A stretch of 64,000 bases of DNA from Bacteroidota bacterium (lineage in GTDB: Bacteria; Bacteroidota; Bacteroidia; B-17B0; Aurantibacillaceae). The position numbers and the translations under genes were made by a program. Under the pieces are notes generated by a model that was not told the DNA's origin, did not search any database, and was given only the letters and a program-made list of their open reading frames with translations. Below, piece after piece: positions 25,779 through 34,694 of the stretch; the first letter of the stretch is position 1; each line of letters begins with the position of its first letter. The stretch covers positions 185,990-249,989 of the forward strand of contig JAHBTI010000002.1 of the NCBI GenBank assembly GCA_019638705.1. Direction: 5' to 3'.

Positions 25779-26900
25779 ATGCTTTACACCCAAATAGTAG
25801 GTCAGCAGGAAGCCAAGCAACGTTTGCTTAAAATGGTACACGAAAACCGCGTGCCTCATGCCTTGTTATTTTCGGGAAGAGAAGGAAGCGGCAATTTGCC
25901 CGCAGCCTTGGCGTTTGCGCAGCATTTGTATTGCAGCAACAAAACCGAAAACGGCGCGTGCGGAACTTGCGCACAATGCAACAAAGTATCAAAACTCATT
26001 CACCCCGATTTGCATTTGGTGTTTCCGATTGCAAAAAGCAAAGATGTGAAAAGCAGCGACGATTTGGTAAAAGAATTTCGCGAAGCATTTTTGCAAAATC
26101 CTTATTTAACGTTGAACGATTGGTTTAACGAGTTGAATGCGGAAAACAAGCAACCCATTATTCCCGTTGAAGAAGCCAACGGCATTTTGAAAAAGTTGAG
26201 CTACACGAGTTACGAAGGCTCATATAAAATGATGATTATTTGGCAGCCCGAAAAAATGAATGCCGAAGCCGCCAACAAATTGTTGAAAGTGTTGGAAGAG
26301 CCACCCGAAAAAACCATTTTTGTTTTGGTGAGCAATCAGCCCGAACAGTTGTTGGCGACGATTATTTCGCGGGTGCAGCAAATTCCGTTTTACCAATGCA
26401 GCGAAGAAGATATTGCAAACGCTTTAGTTGAGAATTACAAAGTAAACGCCGATGTAGCAAAACAAACTGCCGTGTTGGCAAACGGAAATTATGCCGAAGC
26501 CGTTTCATTGCTCACGCACAATGAAGAAAGCGTTTCTTTTCTCGGCAATTTTCAAACCTTTATGCGCTTGGCGTTGAAGTTTGATTGCAACAAAGCCCTG
26601 CAATGGATTGACGAAAACGCCGCTTCGGGACGTGAAAAACAAAAACAGTTTTTACAATACGGTTTGGAAGTTTTCAGAGATAGTTTGATGTACAACTTCG
26701 GCGAAAAAAATCTCGTTCGTTTGAGCGGACAAGAAAAACAATTCTTGGAAAAATTTGCGCCATTTGTTAATCAACGCAATTACGAAAAGTTGGTGGAAGA
26801 ATTTAACAGCAATTATTATTATGTGGAGCGCAACGCCAACCCGAAAATTTTATTTATGGATTTAATGCTGAAAACAAATGAGCTTATTAATCAGAAATAA
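25779..26900 (+). CDS. holB: DNA polymerase III delta' subunit
   Basis: 373 residues of the clamp-loader AAA+ family. N-terminus IVGQQEAKQRLLKMVHENRV; a degenerate Walker A GREGSGNLPAA lacking the usual GKT, as expected for delta'. Zinc-binding cysteines lie in CGTCAQC with an upstream Cys in LYCSN. The sensor region KLLKVLEEPPEKT and the switch SRVQQIPF are present. Loads the beta clamp with gamma/tau and delta. A DUF4296 lipoprotein gene follows, separated by a repetitive element. Confidence 0.9.
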   Translation: MLYTQIVGQQEAKQRLLKMVHENRVPHALLFSGREGSGNLPAALAFAQHLYCSNKTENGACGTCAQCNKVSKLIHPDLHLVFPIAKSKDVKSSDDLVKEFREAFLQNPYLTLNDWFNELNAENKQPIIPVEEANGILKKLSYTSYEGSYKMMIIWQPEKMNAEAANKLLKVLEEPPEKTIFVLVSNQPEQLLATIISRVQQIPFYQCSEEDIANALVENYKVNADVAKQTAVLANGNYAEAVSLLTHNEESVSFLGNFQTFMRLALKFDCNKALQWIDENAASGREKQKQFLQYGLEVFRDSLMYNFGEKNLVRLSGQEKQFLEKFAPFVNQRNYEKLVEEFNSNYYYVERNANPKILFMDLMLKTNELINQK

Positions 26901-26908
26901 ATTTTTTA

Positions 26909-26987
26909 AGGCACAGAAAACACAGAACGTTGTCACGTCGAGCGAAGACGAGACGTGTTACTATTTCTCGACTTCGCTCGAAATGAC
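26909..26987. repeat. Palindromic intergenic repeat (unit 1)
   Basis: A GCACAGAAAACACAGA-type stretch (26911-26926) is followed by 22-nt arms GTCACGTCGAGCGAAG... (26932-26953) and its near-complement TCTCGACTTCGCTCGAAATG... (26966-26987), 19 of 22 paired. The right arm contains the ATG used by the next gene. A related composite element occurs at 34550-34678. Confidence 0.75.
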
Positions 26988-27354
26988 AGGACTGCGTAAT
27001 CTGTGGCAGAAACTAATAGTTGTTTTTTCACTTTTCATTTTTTCTTGTTCTCAAAAAACCTCTGAAACACCCGCCAATCTTATTCCGAGAGAAACGTTCG
27101 TAAATGTATTGGTTGATTTTGCTTTAGCCGAAAGCGCGGCAAACATGAACATTAAAAATGTTGCTTTCAATAAAACCGATTCGGTTTACAACTTTAATCC
27201 TTTAGAAGAAAACAATGTAACAAAAGCGCAATACGATTCTGCTTTGTTGTTTTATTCTGCTCACACGGAATTGTACAAAGAAATTTACCAAGATGTGTTA
27301 GTACGCCTTAACGCCATGCAAACGCAAAGAGATTCTTTGAAGAATAAGAAATGA
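26983..27354 (+). CDS. DUF4296 lipoprotein
   Basis: 123 residues from the ATG at 26983. Signal peptide LIVVFSLFIFSC gives a lipobox cysteine. The mature domain (LIPRETFVNVLVDFALAESA; YDSALLFYSAHTELYKEIY; DVLVRLN) is the DUF4296 helical fold found next to housekeeping genes in Bacteroidota. Function unknown. The start codon lies inside the right arm of a palindromic repeat. An upstream in-frame ATG at 26878 overlaps holB and would translate the repeat; it is rejected as the start. Confidence 0.78.
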   Translation: MTGLRNLWQKLIVVFSLFIFSCSQKTSETPANLIPRETFVNVLVDFALAESAANMNIKNVAFNKTDSVYNFNPLEENNVTKAQYDSALLFYSAHTELYKEIYQDVLVRLNAMQTQRDSLKNKK

Positions 27355-27422
27355 TTGAGCAACCATATAGCGATACCGCTAACCCTGTATAAAACGACAC
27401 ACACAAAACGTAACATAAACAG

Positions 27423-28562
27423 ATGGAAAATTATTTCAACCAAATACAGACTTCTGTATTAATATTATCACTTATGTTTTTTACTTGCTGCAATGGACAA
27501 GTGAAAACACAAGTTCCAACCAACAACTCAAACGAGCAAAAAACAACTTCAAATGAGCTGCCAAAAATGATAAAGAAGCAGGGTACATATTCCTATATGA
27601 CACATACCGGACCGCATTCTAATACACTTGGCGGCATTAGCACTATCGTTGAAGATATGAAAGGAAATATTTGGGTGGCAACTGCGGGAGAAGGCGTGTA
27701 TTGCTATAACGGAAAAACCTTTATCAACTTTACTGCGAATGACGGACTGATTACAAATGATGTTTATTCCATAATGGAAGATAAAGAGGGAAACTTATGG
27801 TTTGGCACTACCAACGGAGTGTCTGTATATAACGGAGCGTCTTTTACCAATTATCCTTTTTCGGCTATTAGAGGCAACTCACCTGCAATTGGATTTGAAA
27901 CTAATGCACCTAATGGATATACCGAAGTTTGGAGTATGTTACAGGATAATAAAGGAAAGATTTGGTTGGGCACAACAAATGGTGTCTATTGCTATAATGG
28001 TACAACATTTACAAATATTCTTACATTAGGTACTTTAACAAGTCCTCTGAAGTCAGATGTTCCGAGTATCCGTGCTGTTCCTGCTATTATTGAAGATAAA
28101 GAGGGGAATATTTGGTTTACATCTTGGTTTGAGGGGCTATGTCGTTTTGACGGTAGATTTATAAGCAGTTTTAAAAAAGAAGGTCTTACGAACAATGATG
28201 AACTTCTGCAAGGTAGCAATGGCGATATTTGGATAGGAAACAGAGGAAATGGGGTAAGTCGCTATAATGGAAAAAATTTTGAAAGGTTGTTTACAAATAT
28301 GCTTATGACAGATATAAAGGAAGACGGCAAGGGAAATATTTGGTTTGCTACATTTGACAGAAAGAATAATTCAGGGGATATAATTTGTTACAATCCTTCA
28401 ACTAATGAAACTATTTCGCAATTTGCCGTTAAGGAAAAAATCGGTGGTAATAGTATTTCCAGCATTGCTATTGACAAAACAGGAAATGTTTGGTTTGGTA
28501 CAAATAAAATGACATTAAGTAAATATGACGGTAAAACCTTTACCAATTTTTTATCGGAATAG
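27423..28562 (+). CDS. Reg_prop beta-propeller lipoprotein
   Basis: 379 residues with an N-terminal signal ending at a Cys-Cys lipobox (MFFTCCNGQ). The body repeats the two-component-regulator propeller unit I.ED..GNIWVAT..GV..YNGK.F (EDKEGNLWFGTTNGVSVYNG; QDNKGKIWLGTTNGVYCYNG; EDKEGNIWFTSWFEGLCRFD; DGKGNIWFATFD). There are about seven blades, enough for one propeller. Unlike hybrid two-component sensors it has no transmembrane, kinase or regulator part, so it is a stand-alone extracytoplasmic propeller. Ligand unknown. Confidence 0.8.
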   Translation: MENYFNQIQTSVLILSLMFFTCCNGQVKTQVPTNNSNEQKTTSNELPKMIKKQGTYSYMTHTGPHSNTLGGISTIVEDMKGNIWVATAGEGVYCYNGKTFINFTANDGLITNDVYSIMEDKEGNLWFGTTNGVSVYNGASFTNYPFSAIRGNSPAIGFETNAPNGYTEVWSMLQDNKGKIWLGTTNGVYCYNGTTFTNILTLGTLTSPLKSDVPSIRAVPAIIEDKEGNIWFTSWFEGLCRFDGRFISSFKKEGLTNNDELLQGSNGDIWIGNRGNGVSRYNGKNFERLFTNMLMTDIKEDGKGNIWFATFDRKNNSGDIICYNPSTNETISQFAVKEKIGGNSISSIAIDKTGNVWFGTNKMTLSKYDGKTFTNFLSE

Positions 28563-28592
28563 AGAATTTGAAAAACAAGAAATGATTTGAAA

Positions 28593-29590
28593 ATGAAAAC
28601 CAATGCCAATACTATAAACTGGCAACCTAATCAGCTTGAAAACGAATTGATAAAATTAATTCCGCTCACCGAAGCAGATTTTGAAACCTTGTATCAAATT
28701 GCTTCCGACCCTTTGCTTTGGGAGCAGCACCCGAAAAAAGACCGTTATAAACGTGAAGTGTTTATTCGATTTTTTGAGCATGCCATAAGCCGCAAGTCTG
28801 CTTTTTTAATTGCGGAAAAAGCTACGGGAAAAATTATCGGCTCATCGGGGTATTATGATTACAATCCTGAGGAGTCGAGCATTATTGTCGGATACACTTT
28901 TTTGGCGCGACAATACTGGGGCGGGATTTATAATAAAGCGTCAAAAAATTGTTGCTGGATTATGCCTTTCAGTATGTAAACAAAGTTTACTTTCATATTG
29001 GCGGGGCTAATACACGCTCTCAAATAGCAATTACAAGAATAGGCGCAAAAAAGGTGAGAGAGTTTACAACTAAAGATAATGACACGGATTATGAATATTT
29101 GATTGAAAAGAAAGACTGGCAACACAAAATGGTACACGCAAAAAGTCTTAGCCCAAAACAAGCAAAACAAATTAATGACTTGTGGAATGAAGAATATCCA
29201 CTCAACCTAAAAGACAAATTTCATTTGTTGTTACAAGGCACAGAAAAATACAATCACTATGTGATAGAAGACACGAACAATAATGTGATTGCTTGGGCAA
29301 CAGATTTTGAAAGAGAAAATGCAACATGGTTTTCAATTATTGTGAGTAGTGAATACAAAGGAAAGGGTTTGGGAAAATTGCTGATTGAAAAATTAAAATC
29401 AGAAAATACCGAGTTTTACGGTTGGGTAATTGACCACAATAAAAATTTAAAATCAAACGGCGAGCATTATAAAACGCCAATGCCTTTTTACCTAAAACAA
29501 GGTTTTGAAATTTTGTCTGATGTTAGAATGGAAACAGATATAATTTCGGCAGTAAAAATAAAATGGAAATGCAACCTGACTTTTATATAA
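28593..29590 (+). pseudogene. Tandem GNAT acetyltransferase, frameshifted in an A6 run
   Basis: The first half (28593 to ~28940) is a GNAT domain (LIPLTEADFETLYQIASDPL; FLIAEKATGKIIGSSGYYDY; GYTFLARQYWGG). After the six-A run at ~28944-28949 the frame shifts. The natural continuation (KKLLLDYAFQYVNKVYFHIG, then NTRSQIAITRIGAKKVREFT) is read in the frame that starts at 28949. It runs without a stop into a second GNAT domain (SIIVSSEYKGKGLGKLLIEK with the acetyl-CoA loop) ending at 29590. The span is 998 bases, one short of a multiple of three. Either a slippage/sequencing deletion or a real break; a two-domain product of ~332 residues is implied when repaired. Confidence 0.75.
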
Positions 29591-30144
29591 ATTCTTCGGG
29601 AAAAATTTCAACCGAGTTTGTTCGTCGAAACATTTTGACCTTTAATCAGGCTGCTTTATTCATTAGACAGCTTCCTTACGGGCGCAACTCAAATAAAAAC
29701 GACTTAACGACTTTATTCTTGGACAACTGCGGAACTTGCAGTACCAAACACGCTTTGCTTAAACAGCTTGCCATTGAAAATAATTTTGATGAAATGAAAC
29801 TGATAGTCGGGCTTTTTAAAATGAACGGGAAAAATACACCCGAAGTTTCAACGACTCTCAAACGCAATCACCTTGAATATATTCCCGAAGCGCATTGCTA
29901 TTTAAGATACAAGAATCTTATTTTGGACTACACAAAACAAAATTCAAAGCCCTCTGATTTTATAGACGACCTTATTGAAGAAATAGAAATTTCGCCAAAC
30001 CAAATCGCCGACTATAAAGTAAATTATCACAAAAATTATTTAGTAACTTGGCTTGACAAAACAGAACAACTTAATTTGACACTAAGCGACCTTTGGACAA
30101 TCAGAGAACAATGTATTCAGAATTTAGCGGACAGTGCAGTATGA
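29563..30144 (+). CDS. Putative transglutaminase-like/cysteine protein
   Basis: 193 residues overlapping the acetyltransferase gene by 28 bases. No named family recognised with certainty. The segment DNCGTCSTKHALLKQLAIEN contains a Cys at the head of a helix; later EAHCYLRYKNLILDYTKQ supplies His and Asp in the order expected for a transglutaminase-like triad. No signal peptide. Neighbours are the tandem acetyltransferase and a tiny lipoprotein that overlaps its stop, suggesting one transcriptional unit. Confidence 0.55.
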   Translation: MEMQPDFYINSSGKISTEFVRRNILTFNQAALFIRQLPYGRNSNKNDLTTLFLDNCGTCSTKHALLKQLAIENNFDEMKLIVGLFKMNGKNTPEVSTTLKRNHLEYIPEAHCYLRYKNLILDYTKQNSKPSDFIDDLIEEIEISPNQIADYKVNYHKNYLVTWLDKTEQLNLTLSDLWTIREQCIQNLADSAV

Positions 30145-30281
30145 AAAAACAAGTTTACATAATACCGATTTTTCTTATAGTCATATTGCTTCTGGGCTGC
30201 AAGAAAAATGAAGCATTGAAATCAGCTGACAGAAGTGAGTTGATTGAAATCAAAACAAGCGGACATCTGACAAAATTCTGA
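30141..30281 (+). CDS. Small lipoprotein
   Basis: 46 residues. ATG overlaps the previous stop (ATGA). A typical lipoprotein signal (MKKQVYIIPIFLIVILLLGC) gives a mature peptide of only 27 residues. It could be a truncated larger lipoprotein, since no domain follows. Confidence 0.5.
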   Translation: MKKQVYIIPIFLIVILLLGCKKNEALKSADRSELIEIKTSGHLTKF

Positions 30282-30346
30282 AATAGAAACTACGAGATGA
30301 GAGTATAAGAAAATGAGAGTATAAAATAAATTAATTATATATAACA

Positions 30347-31096
30347 ATGAAAAAACAAAATGCTTTTACAAAAGAGGAGCGGAAATTTTTTAAAGGGGCT
30401 CGTTCTCGTCTTGCTGAACTGAAATACACATTGGGCGTAATAGCACAATTTGTAAAGGGCTTTCGCGCCTTACATTTTTTAGGCTCTACTGTTACCGTTT
30501 TTGGTTCTGCAAGGTTCAGAGAGGGAAACGAGTATTACGAGTTGTCAAGAAAAGTATCGTATGAACTTGCTAAAAGAGGGTTTGCTATTATGACAGGTGG
30601 AGGACCGGGCATAATGGAAGCTGCAAACAGAGGAGCGAAAGAAGCAGGAGGCGTTTCAGTAGGTTGTAACATTGTTCTGCCACACGAGCAAAAGGAAAAT
30701 CCATATTTAGACCGCTTCGTAAATATTGATTATTTTTTTGTAAGGAAAGAACTATTGCGTAAGTACTCTTTTGCTTTCGTTATTCTTCCCGGAGGCTTCG
30801 GAACATTAGACGAGTTTTTTGAAACCGTTACATTGGTTCAAACATTGAAGATTGACAAAATGCCTATTGTCGTTATGGGTGTGGAATACCATACAAACAT
30901 AAAAGAGCATATTGAAATAATGCGGACTTCGGGAGCTATCAGCGATGAAGATATAGACCTAATCCTGTTTTCAGACAATCCCGATGAAGTAATAGAGCAT
31001 ATAACAAAATACACATCACAACATACAGGACTGAAATTAAAACCTGCAAAATCTGCATCGTGGTTTTTAGGCGAGAAGAAAATACAGGTCAATTAG
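30347..31096 (+). CDS. LOG family Rossmann-fold protein (TIGR00730-type)
   Basis: 249 residues. Family motifs GGGPGIMEAANRGAKEAGG and PGGFGTLDEFFE are intact. Family members hydrolyse cytokinin riboside monophosphates or AMP-like nucleotides to a base and ribose 5-phosphate, so nucleotide phosphoribohydrolase activity is likely here. The N-terminal ~30 residues are an unusual basic extension. Cytoplasmic; monocistronic in appearance. Confidence 0.85.
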   Translation: MKKQNAFTKEERKFFKGARSRLAELKYTLGVIAQFVKGFRALHFLGSTVTVFGSARFREGNEYYELSRKVSYELAKRGFAIMTGGGPGIMEAANRGAKEAGGVSVGCNIVLPHEQKENPYLDRFVNIDYFFVRKELLRKYSFAFVILPGGFGTLDEFFETVTLVQTLKIDKMPIVVMGVEYHTNIKEHIEIMRTSGAISDEDIDLILFSDNPDEVIEHITKYTSQHTGLKLKPAKSASWFLGEKKIQVN

Positions 31097-31311
31097 TAAT
31101 CCAAGTATAAGATGAATGATTGCAATTAAATCATAAATGGTTTTAGCAGTAAATAAGATGTAAAAAAAACAATTTGGACAATGAACAAATAAGACATACA
31201 GCTATGAAAATGAGAGCTATATTTGGGATAAACCCACTACCTTTTTTCTGAACCATAATGCCGACAAGCATTCTGTATGCTTCAATTTTTTCATCGCTCA
31301 ATTTTTTTTGA

Positions 31312-31361
31312 TTACCAAAAGGTAACTGATTACAAATTGAAAGCAAAAGTGGGTAAATTTG
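31312..31361 (+). promoter_or_regulatory. Candidate doxX promoter region with TTACC/GGTAA dyad
   Basis: TAAATTTG (31354-31361) is a perfect -7 box 23 bases before the ATG. The best TTG (31337-31339) is too close for a -33. Upstream lies TTACC-AAAA-GGTAA (31312-31325), with TGATTAC repeated on both sides, a dyad of the size used by small winged-helix repressors. Confidence 0.4.
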
Positions 31362-31384
31362 CACTTGAAATAAACAATTTAAAA

Positions 31385-31798
31385 ATGACACATCAACAAC
31401 AAAAACCAAAAGCACTCCACATTTCCCTTTGGATTGCACAAGTAATCTTAGCAGCCATGTTTTTAATGGCAGGAACAATGAAATCAACCCAACCCATTGA
31501 AGAACTTGGCAAATCATTGCCTTGGGTAAATGACGTTTCCGCTGGGTTGGTCAGGTTTATTGGAATTTCAGAACTGTTGGGTGGTATCGGGCTTTTACTG
31601 CCTGCCTTGCTGCGTATCAAACCAATCCTTACGCCATTGGCAGCATTGGGTCTTTTTGCTATTATGGTATTCGCTTTTGTATATCATATAACCAAAGGCG
31701 AATATCAGGCGTTGGGCTTTAACGTGATTTTGGCAGCCATAGCATTTTTTATTGCGTGGGGCAGGTATAAGAAAGTTCCGATTGCCGCAAAAAAATAA
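31385..31798 (+). CDS. DoxX family membrane protein
   Basis: 137 residues from the ATG at 31385. Four hydrophobic helices (ISLWIAQVILAAMFLMAGTM; LVRFIGISELLGGIGLLLPA; LTPLAALGLFAIMVFAFVYH; VILAAIAFFIAWG) typical of DoxX/DoxD-like proteins. Family members are linked to thiosulfate or thiol redox at the membrane. It is followed four bases later by a DsbA-like lipoprotein, consistent with a thiol-redox pair. Confidence 0.85.
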   Translation: MTHQQQKPKALHISLWIAQVILAAMFLMAGTMKSTQPIEELGKSLPWVNDVSAGLVRFIGISELLGGIGLLLPALLRIKPILTPLAALGLFAIMVFAFVYHITKGEYQALGFNVILAAIAFFIAWGRYKKVPIAAKK

Positions 31799-31802
31799 TG
31801 CT

Positions 31803-32645
31803 ATGAAAATTTCAAATCGCAGGAGGATAATTTATTTAAACATTGTTCTTGTGCTGTTCGCCTTAACAGCTTGTGGACAGAACACTAACGGCAAAACAAA
31901 TACAAAAATGGAAACACCGACAATAATAAACGATAAAATGAAAGTAGAAATATGGAGCGATGTCATGTGTCCTTTCTGTTACATCGGCAAACGGAAATTT
32001 GAAACTGCTTTAATGCAATTTGAACGTAAAAACAATGTTGAAATTGTTTGGCACAGTTTTCAGCTTGCACCCGAAATGAAAACACAACCCGATAAAAACG
32101 TACATCAGTTTTTAGCCGAGCATAAAGGAATGAGTATAGAGCAAGCCAAAGGCATGAACGACCACGTAACTCAATTGGCAAAGCAAGTAGGACTGGTTTA
32201 TAATTTTGATAAATCCGTTGTGGCAAATTCGTTTAACGCTCATCGCTTCACTCATTTTGCAAAACAATACAACAAACAACACGAAGCGGAAGAACTGCTT
32301 TTCCGTTCTTATTTTACCGACGGAAAAAACATAGACGATTACCCGACACTTATTCAATTAGGAGCGGAAATAGGTTTGGACATAACCGCCCTGAAAACCG
32401 CATTGGAAAACGGAAGCTATGCAGATGATGTAAAAGCAGATATTTACGAAGCACAACAATTAGGTGTGCGCGGCGTGCCGTTTTTTGTATTCAACAGAAA
32501 GTATGCTGTATCGGGAGCACAGGAAAGCAATACATTTTTGGAAACGCTTGAAAAGTCCTTTGCAGAATGGCGAAAAGAAAATCCTGAAACGAAATTAGAA
32601 ATCATTGAAGGAAAAGTTTGCACACCCGACAAAGAATGTGATTAA
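31803..32645 (+). CDS. DsbA/FrnE-like oxidoreductase lipoprotein
   Basis: 280 residues. Signal and lipobox LTACGQ, then a thioredoxin fold: IWSDVMCPFCYIGKRKFE with active site CPFC, an inserted helical domain (AHRFTHFAKQYNKQHEAEEL) and the cis-Pro loop RGVPFFVFNRKYAVSGAQ. The C-terminus holds two more cysteines (GKVCTPDKECD). FrnE proteins are normally cytoplasmic; this one is predicted to be lipid-anchored outside the cytoplasm. Located four bases after doxX. Confidence 0.87.
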   Translation: MKISNRRRIIYLNIVLVLFALTACGQNTNGKTNTKMETPTIINDKMKVEIWSDVMCPFCYIGKRKFETALMQFERKNNVEIVWHSFQLAPEMKTQPDKNVHQFLAEHKGMSIEQAKGMNDHVTQLAKQVGLVYNFDKSVVANSFNAHRFTHFAKQYNKQHEAEELLFRSYFTDGKNIDDYPTLIQLGAEIGLDITALKTALENGSYADDVKADIYEAQQLGVRGVPFFVFNRKYAVSGAQESNTFLETLEKSFAEWRKENPETKLEIIEGKVCTPDKECD

Positions 32646-32652
32646 ACAAAAT

Positions 32653-34497
32653 TTACTCCACTGTTACGCTTTTCGCCAAGTTTCTTGGTTGGTCAACGTT
32701 GCAGCCGCGCATCACGGCAATGTGATAAGATAAAAGTTGCAAAGGGATTACCGCAATCAACGGTACTAACAAATCATCGGTTTCGGGAATTTCAATCGTG
32801 TAATCAGCCATAGCTTTCACCTCTTTATCGCCCGAAGTAACAACGGCAATAATTTTTCCTTTGCGCGCTTTCACTTCCTGAATGTTGCTCACCACTTTTT
32901 CGTAATTCGCGCCTTTGGTGGCGATAACGAATACAGGCATTTCCTCGTCAATCAAAGCAATGGGTCCATGCTTCATTTCAGCCGCAGGATAACCTTCAGC
33001 ATGTATATATGAAATTTCTTTCAGTTTCAATGCACCTTCCAAAGCCACAGGGAAAGACACGCCGCGACCAAGATACAAAGCGTTGTTACTGTCTTTATAC
33101 TTAAAAGAAATTTCGCGCAAAGTATCGTTGAGTTTTAACACTTCATCAATTTTTGCGGGCACAGTTTCCAGTTCATAACACAACTGACGGAAACGGCTTT
33201 CGGTAATTTCGCCGCGCAGTTTCGCCACTTGCAACGCCATTAAAGTTAAAACCGTTACCTGTGCCGTAAACGCTTTTGTAGAAGCCACACCTATTTCGGG
33301 TCCCGCGTGTGTGTAACAACCGCCGTGAGATGCGCGGGCAATGGAAGAACCCACCACATTACAAACACCCAACACCGTTGCGCCTTTTGATTTTGCTAAT
33401 TCAATCGCTGCCAAGGTATCAGCCGTTTCACCGCTTTGCGAAATGGCAATGACAATATCATCGTTGTAAATAATCGGGTTGCGGTAACGGAACTCCGAAG
33501 CATATTCTACTTCCACAGGAATGCGCGCTAATTCTTCAAACAAATATTCGGCTACAAGTGCCGCGTGCCAAGAAGTGCCGCAAGCTACAAAAATGATGCG
33601 TTTTGCTTTTTCAAATTTTTTGGCGTGGTTTTCTATGCCGCCCATTTTAACTTCGCCCGTTTCGGCGTGAAGCCTGCCGCGCATACTGTCTAACACCGAA
33701 CGCGGCTGCTCGTAAATTTCTTTGAGCATGAAATGTTCGTAACCGCCTTTTTCAATGGACTCCAATTCCATGGTGAGTTGTTGAACGTAAGGCGTAATTT
33801 CTTTGTCTTTGAGATTGCGGATTTTCAATTCTTGTCCTTTGCGAAGAATGGCAACCTGTTCGTCTTCCATATAAACAACATTCTTTGTGTATTCCACAAA
33901 GGGCGAAGCATCGGAAGCAATAAAAAATTCATCGCCGCCAATGCCGATTACCATCGGGCTTCCTTTTTTCGCCGCCACAATGGTATCAGGGTCGTTTTTA
34001 TCCAACACCACAAGCGCATACGCGCCAATCACCTGTTTTAACGCGGCTTGCACGGCATGACCCAATTTCATGTTTTCGTGCTCTTTAATGTCTTCAATTA
34101 AATGAATTAAAACTTCGGTATCGGTTTGCGATTGAAAAGTATGTCCGCGTTTTATTAATCCTTCTTTTATGGAAGCGTAATTTTCAATGATGCCGTTGTG
34201 TATCATCACTAAATTTTTGCTTTCGGAATATTGCGGGTGTGCGTTTACATCATTCGGCTCGCCATGAGTAGCCCAACGTGTATGCCCAATACCAACGCTT
34301 CCCGTAAGGTCTTGCCCTTTGGCAAAAGAAACCAGTTCGCTCACTTTGCCTTTGCGCTTATACACATTCATATCGCCTTTTTTATTGATAATGGCAACGC
34401 CCGCACTGTCGTAACCGCGATATTCCATGCGTTGCAAGCCTGTGATAAGAATTGGGTATGCTTCTCTGTTACCGATGTATGCTATAATTCCGCACAT
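32653..34497 (-). CDS. glmS: Glutamine-fructose-6-phosphate aminotransferase
   Basis: 614 residues. N-terminal amidotransferase class II with Cys2 exposed (MCGIIAYIGN), GHTRWATHGEPN and HNGIIENY, then two SIS isomerase domains (ACGTSWHAALVAEYL; SQSGETADTLAA) and the C-terminal DQPRNLAKSVTVE. First committed step to UDP-GlcNAc for peptidoglycan and lipid A. Start is the ATG at 34495-34497. A repeat element lies upstream. Confidence 0.97.
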   Translation of the reverse strand: MCGIIAYIGNREAYPILITGLQRMEYRGYDSAGVAIINKKGDMNVYKRKGKVSELVSFAKGQDLTGSVGIGHTRWATHGEPNDVNAHPQYSESKNLVMIHNGIIENYASIKEGLIKRGHTFQSQTDTEVLIHLIEDIKEHENMKLGHAVQAALKQVIGAYALVVLDKNDPDTIVAAKKGSPMVIGIGGDEFFIASDASPFVEYTKNVVYMEDEQVAILRKGQELKIRNLKDKEITPYVQQLTMELESIEKGGYEHFMLKEIYEQPRSVLDSMRGRLHAETGEVKMGGIENHAKKFEKAKRIIFVACGTSWHAALVAEYLFEELARIPVEVEYASEFRYRNPIIYNDDIVIAISQSGETADTLAAIELAKSKGATVLGVCNVVGSSIARASHGGCYTHAGPEIGVASTKAFTAQVTVLTLMALQVAKLRGEITESRFRQLCYELETVPAKIDEVLKLNDTLREISFKYKDSNNALYLGRGVSFPVALEGALKLKEISYIHAEGYPAAEMKHGPIALIDEEMPVFVIATKGANYEKVVSNIQEVKARKGKIIAVVTSGDKEVKAMADYTIEIPETDDLLVPLIAVIPLQLLSYHIAVMRGCNVDQPRNLAKSVTVE

Positions 34498-34533
34498 AGT
34501 TTTAATTTAATTTTGTTGAGTAAAAATACTGTT

Positions 34534-34694
34534 TTTAACCTATCATTTTATTCCTCGCTTCGCTCCGAATTTTGTTTAAACACAGAGGCTCTGAGGCGCA
34601 AAGGCACGGAGAAAAAAACTTTGTGCCTCTGTATTTCTGTGTCTCTGTGTTTATCATTTTGAGCGTAGCGAAAAATAGTTTAACCTATCATTTT
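34534..34694. repeat. Composite palindromic element flanked by 16-bp direct repeats
   Basis: TTTAACCTATCATTTT occurs exactly at 34534-34549 and at 34679-34694. The second copy is the natural 3' end (including the stop codon) of the pseudouridine synthase gene. The 129 bases between carry outer inverted repeats (CGCTTCGCTC at ~34556-34565 against GAGCGTAGCG at 34661-34670). Inner, longer imperfect arms begin AAACACAGAGGCTCTGAG and end CTGTGTCTCTGTGTTT. Confidence 0.75.

Noticed and set aside
31143..31517. 124-codon minus-strand open frame with hydrophobic stretches
   Set aside because: Its 5' part is antisense to doxX. The rest (31143-31384) has a hydrophobic tail and could be a remnant, but no start or family could be supported.
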